Of a stretch of 64,000 bases of DNA, positions 1 through 7,972 are shown in pieces; position 1 is the first letter of the stretch, and each line of letters opens with the position of its first letter. The stretch is from an uncultured Lachnospiraceae bacterium (GTDB lineage: Bacteria; Bacillota; Clostridia; Lachnospirales; Lachnospiraceae), in NCBI GenBank assembly GCA_958428365.1, contig CAUAFT010000005.1:1-64000 (forward strand), written 5' to 3'. The notes below the pieces were generated by a model, which had not been told where the DNA came from, did not search any database, and saw nothing but the letters and a program-made list of their open reading frames with translations. Both the position numbers and the translations under genes were made by a program.

Positions 1-105
1 CTTATTCTCTTGGTTTTATTATGAAATCCTTGAGAATAAGCTGTCAACTTTTTTTATACCACACCATTGCTGGATTAAATATATACAAATGAAAGGAGAA
101 ATATT
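1..105 (+). promoter_or_regulatory. Leader region of the WXG100 gene
   Basis: The first bases form an inverted repeat (CTTATTCTC at 1-9, GAGAATAAG at 33-41) followed by a T-run at 49-55, so this may be the terminator of a gene left of the window. The same stretch contains a possible promoter, TTGAGA (30-35), 18-nt spacer, TTATAC (54-59). A clear Shine-Dalgarno AAGGAG at 93-98 precedes the ATG at 106. Terminator and promoter readings are both inferred from sequence alone. Confidence 0.35.
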
Positions 106-402
106 ATGGCAACAATTAGAGTTACACCAGATGAATTAAGAGATGCAGCCACTTTTTTAGGAGACAGATTGGAGGCGATCAATGGAGAGGTGCAGTCATT
201 AAAGACCAAAATTGATGACATTGTTTCAGAATGGGAAGGTGCTGCACAGAATTCTTTCATTGATTCTTTTGAAAATGATATGTATCCAATTTTAAGAGAT
301 ACACTTCCACAAGTCATTGAAGGAATCCAGGGTCAGTTGACGGGAGTAGCAGATACTCTGGAAGAAGCGGACAATAAGATCTCTGAAGCATTCAAAGGCT
401 AA
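106..402 (+). CDS. WXG100 family (EsxA-like) type VII secretion substrate
   Basis: A 98-residue, all-helical small acidic protein with the WXG signature as W43-E44-G45 between two predicted helices, and the length typical of ESAT-6/EsxA proteins. Such proteins form helical-hairpin dimers and are exported by the FtsK/SpoIIIE-type EssC ATPase of type VII secretion systems. The start has a good ribosome site (AAGGAG, 7 nt upstream). No EssC, EsaA, EssB or LXG toxin gene is nearby: the gene stands alone, closed by a strong terminator. The family call is firm; whether it is an export chaperone, a structural component or a secreted effector cannot be told here. Confidence 0.9.
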   Translation: MATIRVTPDELRDAATFLGDRLEAINGEVQSLKTKIDDIVSEWEGAAQNSFIDSFENDMYPILRDTLPQVIEGIQGQLTGVADTLEEADNKISEAFKG

Positions 403-405
403 TGG

Positions 406-456
406 AAAAAGGTATCTCGAACAACTCCCTGGTCAGGGGAACGAGATACCTTTTTT
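406..456. terminator. Bidirectional intrinsic terminator
   Basis: Inverted repeat with arms 406-419 and 442-456 (GGTATCTCG paired with CGAGATACC, extended by A-run/T-run) around a smaller inner hairpin (CCCT/AGGG). The A-run on one side and T-run on the other allow it to stop the WXG100 transcript on + and the convergent xpt transcript on -. Confidence 0.85.
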
Positions 457-460
457 AGGA

Positions 461-1036
461 TCATTCTTTCACAAACTCAATCAACCCTTCTCCCATCTTA
501 TTAATTCTTGCCAGAGAGCAGACTTCAATGCCCTGTTCGTTTAATTTTTCACGTCCCGGCTGGAAAGATTTTTCAATCAGCACTCCCACACCGGCAATCG
601 TGGCATGGGATTTGCGGATGAGACGGATGGCTCCGGTTGCAGCCTCTCCGTTGGCAAGAAAATCATCAATGATCAACACATGGTCATTTTCGGAAATAAA
701 ATCCTTAGAAAGAGTCAATTCATAGCTGGTTTCCTTTGTGTAGGAGGTAACCACAGTCTGATAGAGGTCCTGATTTAAGACTTTGGAAGGCTGCTTTTTT
801 AAAATCAGCATTGGGACCTCTAACGCGAGCGCAGTCATAAGAGCCGGGGCAATGCCGGAGCTTTCAATCGTTGCAACCTTTGTGATGCCGTGGTCCTTAA
901 AATGCTTTGCAAATTCTTCACCGATTTGCTTCATCAATTCCGGTTCTACCTGATGGTTTACAAAGCTGTCTACTTTTAAAATATCTTCATTTACGGCAAC
1001 GCCGCGTTCTAATATCATATCTTCTAATAATTTCAT
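461..1036 (-). CDS. xpt: Xanthine phosphoribosyltransferase
   Basis: A 191-aa type I phosphoribosyltransferase that converts xanthine and PRPP to XMP in purine salvage. The PRPP-binding motif VLIIDDFLANGEA is at residues about 120-132, and the N-terminal pattern KVDSFVNHQ is characteristic of Xpt. A longer frame runs to 1120, but the ATG at 1036 has the ribosome site (AGGTG) and matches the family start. A -10 box (TATACT, 1063-1068 on the - strand) lies so close that the leader would be about 20 nt, so there is no room for the guanine riboswitch commonly found before xpt in Firmicutes. There is no adjacent xanthine permease gene. Confidence 0.93.
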   Translation of the reverse strand: MKLLEDMILERGVAVNEDILKVDSFVNHQVEPELMKQIGEEFAKHFKDHGITKVATIESSGIAPALMTALALEVPMLILKKQPSKVLNQDLYQTVVTSYTKETSYELTLSKDFISENDHVLIIDDFLANGEAATGAIRLIRKSHATIAGVGVLIEKSFQPGREKLNEQGIEVCSLARINKMGEGLIEFVKE

Positions 1037-1133
1037 AGCAATACACCTCGCACTTTTTTTCCAGTATAGCATTTTTTCGGACAAGAAAAAACCTTTTTGT
1101 GTGGAATAAAAGAATTTCATATCACACGATGTT

Positions 1134-1162
1134 TTGTAATAGAACGTTAAGTATGTTATACT
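1134..1162 (+). promoter_or_regulatory. Promoter of rlmH, apparently leaderless
   Basis: TTGTAA (1134-1139), 17-nt spacer, TATACT (1157-1162). The predicted transcription start about 7 nt past the -10 box coincides with the A of the rlmH ATG at 1169, and no Shine-Dalgarno sequence precedes that ATG. Confidence 0.65.
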
Positions 1163-1168
1163 CTTTTC

Positions 1169-1648
1169 ATGAAAGTTACAATTTTATGTGTGGGGAAAAT
1201 AAAAGAAAAGTTCTACCGGGACGCTGTCGAAGAATACAGAAAACGTCTTGGAAGGTATTGTAAATTAGAAGTGGTTGAGACAGCCGATGAGCGAACGCCG
1301 GATGGCGCGGGTGCGGCTTTGGAAACACAGATCAAAGATAAAGAAGGGAATCGGCTGCTGTCGAAGATAAAGGATACAGATTATGTTATCGCCCTTGCGA
1401 TTGATGGAAAGATGCGGGATTCAGTGGAGTTGGCAGAGCATTTGGAACAGCTCGGCGTCCAGGGAAAGAGCCACTTGGTATTTGTAATAGGAGGGTCCCT
1501 GGGCTTGTCAGAGGCGGTTCTACGGCGGGCGGATGAGAGGCTGAGTTTTTCTAAGATGACATTTCCCCATCAGTTGATGCGGGTGATCTTGTTGGAACAG
1601 ATCTATCGCAGTTATCGGATAAGGAATGGAGAACCATATCACAAATGA
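1169..1648 (+). CDS. rlmH: 23S rRNA pseudouridine-1915 N3-methyltransferase RlmH
   Basis: A 159-aa SPOUT-class methyltransferase that uses SAM to methylate pseudouridine 1915 in helix 69 of 23S rRNA on the assembled 70S ribosome. The SAM-knot motif VIGGSLGLS is at residues 106-114 and the diagnostic C-terminus RIRNGEPYHK at 150-159. The length is exactly that of the family. The start at 1169 is fixed by the conserved N-terminus (KVTILCVGKIKEK), yet no ribosome site precedes it and the promoter -10 box ends only 6 nt upstream, so the mRNA is probably leaderless. It is divergent from xpt. Confidence 0.95.
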   Translation: MKVTILCVGKIKEKFYRDAVEEYRKRLGRYCKLEVVETADERTPDGAGAALETQIKDKEGNRLLSKIKDTDYVIALAIDGKMRDSVELAEHLEQLGVQGKSHLVFVIGGSLGLSEAVLRRADERLSFSKMTFPHQLMRVILLEQIYRSYRIRNGEPYHK

Positions 1649-1686
1649 GTACTGAAAAATGTATAAAAAGAGAAAAGGAGAAAAAA

Positions 1687-2661
1687 ATGAAAGAATTATC
1701 AAAATTAATGGATTACCGCCCCGATGTACGGGTGGTAGACGCCACATTGCGTGACGGAGGTCTGGTGAACGATTTCTACTTCAAAGACGAATTTGTAAAG
1801 GATTTATACCAGGCAAATCTAAAAGCAGGTGTCGACTACATGGAATTTGGCTACAAAGCCTCCAAAGAAATGTTTGAAGAAAGTAAATTCGGAAAATGGA
1901 AATTCTGTAACGATGATGATATCCGGGCAGTTGTAGGCGATAACGATACCGATTTAAAGATTGCCGTTATGGCAGATGTGGGAAGATGCGACTATAAGAG
2001 TGATATTATCAACAGGAGCGACAGCCCCATCGATCTAATCCGTGTGGCAACCTATCTGAATACGATTCCATCTGCCGTAGATATGATAGAGGACGCCGCA
2101 AAGAAAGGCTATGAAGTGAGCTGCAATATCATGGCGATCTCCACAGCTCAGGAAAAGGATCTTTCCGTGGCGCTGGATGCTCTTGGACAGACCCCTGTGG
2201 ACGTATTTTACATCGTTGACAGTTACGGCGCACTCTATCCGGAACAGATCGCCCGCATTTCAGATGTATATATGAACTTTGCTGCAAAATACGAAAAGAA
2301 AGTAGGCATCCATGCCCATAACAATCAGCAGCTCGCCTTTGCAAACACCATTGAAGCCGTCGGCGACGGAGTAGACTGGCTGGATGGAACCTATTCCGGT
2401 ATGGGACGCGGTGCGGGCAACTGTGCGATGGAGTGTTTATTGGGATTCTTACGCAATCCAAAGTATCATATAGCGCCTGTGTTACAGTTTATAGACAGGC
2501 ATATAGCAAAACTCCGTCAGGAGGATGTGGTCTGGGGATACGATTTACAATATTTAATGACGGGAATCTTAAATCAGCATCCGAGAACCGCGATTCAATT
2601 TACAAAAGAAAAAAGAACGGATTATTTTGAATTTTACAAAGAGGTTGTACAGCAGGACTAA
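1687..2661 (+). CDS. Aldolase catalytic-domain protein (HMGL/DRE-TIM family)
   Basis: A 324-aa TIM-barrel metalloenzyme of the DRE-TIM superfamily (HMG-CoA lyase, homocitrate synthase, 4-hydroxy-2-oxovalerate aldolase). The N-terminal VDATLRDGG motif (17-25) supplies the catalytic Arg and metal-binding Asp, and the HAH motif (H209, H211, followed by NN) supplies further metal ligands. A GMGRGAGN loop follows. I chose the ATG at 1687 because AAGGAG lies 6 nt upstream; the frame could extend to 1645, overlapping rlmH. Substrate is unknown; the closest characterised relatives are 4-hydroxy-2-oxovalerate aldolases, but no partner dehydrogenase is nearby. Confidence 0.8.
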   Translation: MKELSKLMDYRPDVRVVDATLRDGGLVNDFYFKDEFVKDLYQANLKAGVDYMEFGYKASKEMFEESKFGKWKFCNDDDIRAVVGDNDTDLKIAVMADVGRCDYKSDIINRSDSPIDLIRVATYLNTIPSAVDMIEDAAKKGYEVSCNIMAISTAQEKDLSVALDALGQTPVDVFYIVDSYGALYPEQIARISDVYMNFAAKYEKKVGIHAHNNQQLAFANTIEAVGDGVDWLDGTYSGMGRGAGNCAMECLLGFLRNPKYHIAPVLQFIDRHIAKLRQEDVVWGYDLQYLMTGILNQHPRTAIQFTKEKRTDYFEFYKEVVQQD

Positions 2662-2671
2662 GATGATATCA

Positions 2672-2701
2672 TTGACAATAAGGTTTTAAGTCCGATATGA
2701 T
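2672..2701 (+). promoter_or_regulatory. Promoter upstream of the GlpA-like gene
   Basis: TTGACA (2672-2677), 18-nt spacer, TATGAT (2696-2701); the GlpA-like ATG is at 2761, giving a leader of about 50 nt. Confidence 0.6.
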
Positions 2702-2760
2702 AGTATCATAGGGAAGAGGAAATAATAACGGAAAAAACAACTAAGATGGAGGAATAAAAG

Positions 2761-4224
2761 ATGTATGACGTATTAATTATCGGAGCAGGAATTGTAGGAA
2801 CATCCATCGCAAGGCGTCTTTCCCGATATCAGCTTTCCATCGGGATCCTGGAAAAGGAAGCGGATGTTTCCATGGGAGCAACAAAAGCCAACAGCGCTAT
2901 TGTCCACGGAGGATATGCGGAGGCAAACGCAAAAGTAAAGGGACGTCTGTGCTACAAAGGCCGTGTACAGTTCGAACAGTTGAATAAAGAATTGAACTTC
3001 GGTTTTCGAAAGACCGGCAGCCTGGTTATTACAACGGACGAAAAGGATCTGCCCAAACTTCAATCCATGTTGGAAAACGGTAAGAAAAACGGACTGCCCG
3101 ATTTAAAGATTCTCAACCGGGACGAGATTCTTGCCATTGACCCGAATATCAATCCGGAAGTGGTCTACGCCCTTTACTGCGAAGGAGCCGGCGTTTGTTC
3201 TCCTTATGAGATGGCGATCGCCATGGCGGAAAATGCAATCCATAACGGAGCCGAGCTATTTTTAAACACAGAGGTAGATCACATTGAGAAAAAGGAAGAG
3301 CATTTCCTTGTCCGCACAAATAAGGGGGATTTTGAGAGCCGTTTTATCGTAAATGCCGCAGGACTTTTTTCCGACAAGGTGGATCAGATGGTAAATGAAC
3401 AGACCTTTGACATACGTCCGCGTTCGGGAGAATACCTGTTATTTACTCCTGGAACAGGAAGCGTATTGAATACGGTCGTTTTCCAAATGCCGTCAAAAAT
3501 GGGCAAGGGGATCCTCGTAACCAGCACCTATCATGGAAATCTCCTCCTTGGACCGGATGCCATTGATGAGGATGGAACAACGGACCGAAGCACTCACCTG
3601 GACCGCCTTTGGAACATCTATCAGGAGGGGCTCCATACCACGGACAAGATCGAACCGCTGCAATTTTTAAGAAGCTTTACCGGGGTACGCGCGGTATCTT
3701 CCACGGATGATTTTGTAATCGGAGCCACAAAGACGCAGGGCTTTATCAATGCCGCAGGTATCCAGTCACCGGGCCTGACTTCTTCCCCGGCGATTGCCGA
3801 TATGATTACAGAAGAATTGCAGAATCAGGGCTTAGTATTGGAAGAAGATGCATCCTATGACCCATACCGGGCGCCGATCATAGAGAAAAAAGAGCAGATG
3901 CGTCCATTTGAGGAAATCAATGCACTAATTGATATTCCTTCCTGTCCGGAAAAAATCATCTGCCGCTGCGAACAGGTGGAAGAGGGAATCATTGTAGACT
4001 GCCTGCACCGGGGGATCCAGGTGACAACCGTGGATGGTGTAAAGAGAAGAACCAGGGCTTCCATGGGATATTGCCAGGGGATGTTCTGCCGTCCCAGAAT
4101 CCAGGAAGTGATAGAGCGGGAGTATGGAATTAAAATTGACGGCAGAACCGATGTGGAAAAAGAAGGCGCTGTGAGAGTAACAAGTGAGGAATTTGTGAAC
4201 TTCTGCAAAACACAGCAGAAATAA
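2761..4224 (+). CDS. GlpA-like FAD-dependent oxidoreductase with BFD [2Fe-2S] domain
   Basis: A 487-aa DAO-fold flavoprotein. The FAD-binding Rossmann motif is at the N-terminus (IIGAGIVGTSIA, about residues 6-17), followed by the large substrate domain, and the C-terminal 80 residues form a BFD-like ferredoxin domain with cysteines in a CxC...CxxxxC arrangement (CRC near 398, CQGMFC near 436). This architecture is that of the catalytic subunit of anaerobic glycerol-3-phosphate dehydrogenase or of related L-2-hydroxyglutarate/hydroxy-acid oxidases. No glpB, glpC or glpK is next to it, so the electron acceptor and substrate are uncertain. It has its own promoter. Confidence 0.82.
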   Translation: MYDVLIIGAGIVGTSIARRLSRYQLSIGILEKEADVSMGATKANSAIVHGGYAEANAKVKGRLCYKGRVQFEQLNKELNFGFRKTGSLVITTDEKDLPKLQSMLENGKKNGLPDLKILNRDEILAIDPNINPEVVYALYCEGAGVCSPYEMAIAMAENAIHNGAELFLNTEVDHIEKKEEHFLVRTNKGDFESRFIVNAAGLFSDKVDQMVNEQTFDIRPRSGEYLLFTPGTGSVLNTVVFQMPSKMGKGILVTSTYHGNLLLGPDAIDEDGTTDRSTHLDRLWNIYQEGLHTTDKIEPLQFLRSFTGVRAVSSTDDFVIGATKTQGFINAAGIQSPGLTSSPAIADMITEELQNQGLVLEEDASYDPYRAPIIEKKEQMRPFEEINALIDIPSCPEKIICRCEQVEEGIIVDCLHRGIQVTTVDGVKRRTRASMGYCQGMFCRPRIQEVIEREYGIKIDGRTDVEKEGAVRVTSEEFVNFCKTQQK

Positions 4225-4283
4225 TGAACATTCAACAGAGAAATGGAATTTTTTGTTTTGAAATTTACAGAGAGGATGAGAAT

Positions 4284-5090
4284 ATGTATCAATTTACGGA
4301 GGACTGTCTGACAGGAGTAGAGATTATTGATGAAGAGCACCGTCGCCTTTTCTCGATGATTAACGAGGCATTTGCACTTTTAAATAATGATTCTGCTTCA
4401 GTTGCTGTAGTGAAAAATCTGATTTTGGAGTTAAAAAAATATGCGGCGACACATTTTGCACATGAAGAGGCTTATATGGAGAAAATCAACGACCCGGAGC
4501 TTCCGAGACAAAAAAAAGAGCACGCCCAATTCACAGAGAAGGTAAATGGATTCGACTTAGAGACGCTGGATGAAAAGAACGGCAAAAAAGTACTGGAAGA
4601 GCTGTTGGAATATCTTTCACGCTGGCTCTATGGTCATATTCTGGGAAGCGATATCATGATTGGAAAAATCAAACCAATAGAACAACAGGAAGATCCATTT
4701 GCATTTAGCGAAAAGTATGTGACCGGAATCGAGCTGATCGACAATGAGCATAGACGTCTCTTTGAGATCATCAAAGAGACCAGTGAATTGACAAACGATA
4801 TCCTTTTCAATGATAAGTATGATGATATTAAGATGATCCTTTCAGAATTAAAGGACTATACGGTAATGCATTTCAGAGATGAAGAGGCACATATGGAAAA
4901 AGTAAAGTATCAGGGATTAGAAGCCCAGCGCTGTGCTCACCAGGCATTCGTGGATCGATTAAACGAAGTGAATTTAGAGCAGGTTGACGGAGACCAGGAG
5001 GGCTATTTAAGAGAGCTGATCGCCTTCCTGCTTGACTGGCTGGTAAACCATATCTTAAAAATGGACAAGCTGATCCCGCGGGATGTTTAA
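4284..5090 (+). CDS. Tandem bacteriohemerythrin protein
   Basis: A 268-aa protein made of two hemerythrin domains back to back. Each repeat starts with TG(V/I)E(I/L)ID(E/N)EHRRLF and retains the complete non-haem di-iron ligand set: His in EHRRLF, HxxxE (HFAHEE in the first, HFRDEE in the second), His in EHAQF / AHQAF, and HxxxxD near each domain end (HILGSD, HILKMD). Hemerythrins bind O2 reversibly, so in an obligate anaerobe it could buffer or sense oxygen. The frame can start at 4224, touching the previous stop, but the ATG at 4284 with AGAGG upstream is preferred. No output domain (such as a methyl-accepting domain) is attached. Confidence 0.88.
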   Translation: MYQFTEDCLTGVEIIDEEHRRLFSMINEAFALLNNDSASVAVVKNLILELKKYAATHFAHEEAYMEKINDPELPRQKKEHAQFTEKVNGFDLETLDEKNGKKVLEELLEYLSRWLYGHILGSDIMIGKIKPIEQQEDPFAFSEKYVTGIELIDNEHRRLFEIIKETSELTNDILFNDKYDDIKMILSELKDYTVMHFRDEEAHMEKVKYQGLEAQRCAHQAFVDRLNEVNLEQVDGDQEGYLRELIAFLLDWLVNHILKMDKLIPRDV

Positions 5091-5149
5091 AACGGATGAT
5101 CCTTTACGGAAAAGGAAACCGGAAAACGAAAACATGAGGAGAAAATGAA

Positions 5150-7948
5150 ATGAAAAAGCGTATTGCAGCCATGCTGTTAGCGTTCGTTCTGCTCTTTACT
5201 ATGGAATCGGAGACGATCTATGCAGTAAATCAGGAGCCAATCGGACAGTCTGCAAATGAAGTAAAGACAGAGGAAAACGAGGGAACGCTTTCAAGCGTGG
5301 AAGAACAGACAGACTCCCAGGAAGAAGTGTACTATACTGTAACCTTTGACACCGCAGGGGGAAACAGTGTGTTCTCCATGCAGGTAACAGAGGGCGAATG
5401 TCTGGATGAAAGCACGGTTGCAATACCGGAAAAGCAGGGATATCTGTTCGGGGGATGGATTGCTTCAAACGGTTTGGATTATGATTTTTCCACGCCGATT
5501 GACAGGGATATCACCCTTCAGGCACGGTGGACGCCGATTACTTACCAGGTTCGGTTTGACGGCAGCGGCGGAACCGGAACCATGCCGGATCAGTTATTTA
5601 CATATGACCGGACGGATGCTCTGAATAAGAATCAATTTTACCGGAAAGGATATCTGTTTGAAGGCTGGCGGACGGAGGATGGCAAAGAATATGCGGATGG
5701 GGCTTTCGTAAAAAATCTGTCCTCCCAGAACCATGCGTCCATTCTATTGAAGGCAGTCTGGCGGGAGGGAAATTATAAGATCCACTTCCATGCCAACGGC
5801 GGAACCGGAAGTATGAAGGATCAGGTATTCTCTTACAATAAATCCCAGAAACTGTACGCAAACGCCTACAAGCGAAGCGGTTACACCTTTGTGGGATGGA
5901 ATACAAAGAGGGATGGAAGTGGAATTTCCTATACCAATAAGCAGAAAGTAAAAGCCCTTACGGAGAAAAACGGAGAGACTATCACGCTCTATGCCATGTG
6001 GAAGGGAAAGACTTATTATGTGCAGTATGACGGAAACGGCGCCGATGGAGGAAGCGTGGGAAAGACCACCCACATCTATGGAACAGGCAGCCGTCTGGGG
6101 ACGAACCACTTTCATAGAAAAGGTTATACCTTTGCGGGATGGAATACGAAAAAAGACGGTACCGGAACCACTTACAAAAATGCCGGAGTCGTGTCGGATC
6201 TGACTACAACGCAGAATAAAACCATTACCCTCTATGCCAAGTGGAAGGCTGTCAAGTATACTATCACCTATGATAAACGCGGAGGAAAGTTTTCCAAATC
6301 CTATAAAAACACTTATACCATCGCCACAAAGACCTTTACTCTGTCAAAACCCACGAGAAAGGGCTATGATTTTGACGGCTGGTATAAGGATACAAAATAT
6401 AAAAAGCGAGTAGATCAGATCAAGCAGGGCAGCACCGGAAATCGCAAGGTCTATGCAAAATGGGTACGCTGTACCAGGAAAGCAACCTCCAAATCGGCAA
6501 AGATCACCTATTGCAACGCCACGGGAACCGGAAAGATCCGGGTAAAGGCGACAGTGAAGAAGCGAGTTGCAAGCTCCGACGACTATTATTATCTGGTTTA
6601 TGTGAACCCAGGTAGCAAAAAAGCCTATAAGATGGCGGCAAGATCCTACAAAAAGCAAAAGTTGAGCTTTTTGTTAAAGACCTCAGAAAATCAGGGATAT
6701 GCCCTGGCGAATTACCGGATTGCCGTCAAAAAGGGCGGAAAATACCGGATCATCAGCAGCTTGGCCTATATCAAAAATCCGGAGCGGGCAGCCAAAAACA
6801 AATCCAAATACCATCTTGGAAAGACCAAAAAGGGGATCCAGTTTTCCCGCAGTATGGAGGAACTGAAAAAAACCGGTGCAAAAAACACCTTTTTGAACGT
6901 CACCGCATCCATGGTCTGCAATGGAAACGTACCTTATGAATATAATGGAAAGACCTATTATTTCAACAATATGAATCACTATAAGCAGATCGTTGCGGAA
7001 TGTAATCGGAAGAAGATCAACGTCTCCATGCAGATCCTGCTGGACTGGACCTGGAGAAATACGGATCTGATCGCAGCAAAAGCCAGGGTCTCCGGTGCTG
7101 CGCCTTACTATACCTGGAATGTTACCAGCAACAGCGCGAGGGAAAAAATGGAAGCTATCTTCTGTTATCTGGGAGAGACTTTCGGGCAGAAAAACTGCTA
7201 TGTCTCCAATTGGATCTTAGGAAATGAGATCAACAATCCGGATGGCTGGAATTATAAGGGAACGATGTCGAAAAAATCTTATTTTAAGAGCTATGCCATC
7301 GCCTTTCGCAGTCTCTACTATGCCGTCAGAAGCCAATACTCCAACGCGAAAGTCTTTATTTGCATGGATTCTTGCTGGAATACGGCAGAAAACGGTTACA
7401 GCACAAAGGACTCCATCACGACCTTTGTCAAAGAACTGAACAAGCTGCAAAAGGGTATCAAATGGAATCTTGCCTACCATGCCTATTCCCATCCGCTGAC
7501 CAATACCGATGTCTGGAATGGATATGGCATCAGTCATGAGACAAGTACTCCATATGTCACCATGGAGAACCTTCAGGTGCTGACCAATTATATCAAAAAG
7601 CACTACGGTTCCTCCGTCCGGGTCATCCTTTCAGAGCAGGGCTATTCCTCTGCCGGCGGAGAGAAGAATCAGGCGGCAGCCCTTGCCTACAGCTATTATA
7701 TTGCAGCCTGCAACCCCATGGTGGACGCGTTCATCATTCGAAGCTATGAGGATCATCCGGTGGAGGTGGCACAGGGACTGAGCATGGGAATTGCCGGTAA
7801 GAAAGCATTTCAGGTTTTCAAATATATGGATACCTGGCGATCGGAAAAGTATACAAAGAAGTATCTGAAAGTCATCGGCGCAAAATCCTGGAAACAGATC
7901 GTGCGGGGATACAAAAAGAGCAGATCCTGGAGAATGTACCGACGTTGA
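5150..7948 (+). CDS. Secreted protein: five InlB-type B-repeats plus DUF5722 glycosidase-like domain
   Basis: A 932-aa exported protein. A signal peptide (KKR then a hydrophobic run to about residue 25, cut near YAV) is followed by a short acidic linker, then five beta-grasp InlB B-type repeats of 65-80 residues, each ending in a GW...(L/V)xAxW signature (about residues 60-440), a basic linker, and a C-terminal TIM-barrel-like region (about 560-900). The latter has WILGNEINN and ILSEQG, which fit the acid/base and nucleophile glutamates of clan GH-A glycosidases; I match it to DUF5722. No LPXTG or other anchor is visible at the very basic C-terminus. The substrate is unknown. Start has a good ribosome site (GAGGAG). 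Confidence 0.78.
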   Translation: MKKRIAAMLLAFVLLFTMESETIYAVNQEPIGQSANEVKTEENEGTLSSVEEQTDSQEEVYYTVTFDTAGGNSVFSMQVTEGECLDESTVAIPEKQGYLFGGWIASNGLDYDFSTPIDRDITLQARWTPITYQVRFDGSGGTGTMPDQLFTYDRTDALNKNQFYRKGYLFEGWRTEDGKEYADGAFVKNLSSQNHASILLKAVWREGNYKIHFHANGGTGSMKDQVFSYNKSQKLYANAYKRSGYTFVGWNTKRDGSGISYTNKQKVKALTEKNGETITLYAMWKGKTYYVQYDGNGADGGSVGKTTHIYGTGSRLGTNHFHRKGYTFAGWNTKKDGTGTTYKNAGVVSDLTTTQNKTITLYAKWKAVKYTITYDKRGGKFSKSYKNTYTIATKTFTLSKPTRKGYDFDGWYKDTKYKKRVDQIKQGSTGNRKVYAKWVRCTRKATSKSAKITYCNATGTGKIRVKATVKKRVASSDDYYYLVYVNPGSKKAYKMAARSYKKQKLSFLLKTSENQGYALANYRIAVKKGGKYRIISSLAYIKNPERAAKNKSKYHLGKTKKGIQFSRSMEELKKTGAKNTFLNVTASMVCNGNVPYEYNGKTYYFNNMNHYKQIVAECNRKKINVSMQILLDWTWRNTDLIAAKARVSGAAPYYTWNVTSNSAREKMEAIFCYLGETFGQKNCYVSNWILGNEINNPDGWNYKGTMSKKSYFKSYAIAFRSLYYAVRSQYSNAKVFICMDSCWNTAENGYSTKDSITTFVKELNKLQKGIKWNLAYHAYSHPLTNTDVWNGYGISHETSTPYVTMENLQVLTNYIKKHYGSSVRVILSEQGYSSAGGEKNQAAALAYSYYIAACNPMVDAFIIRSYEDHPVEVAQGLSMGIAGKKAFQVFKYMDTWRSEKYTKKYLKVIGAKSWKQIVRGYKKSRSWRMYRR

Positions 7949-7972
7949 CAAAAGCGAGAGAGGTAAGAGTTT

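Noticed and set aside
1037..1168. Purine riboswitch before xpt
   Set aside because: No aptamer motif and not enough transcribed leader.
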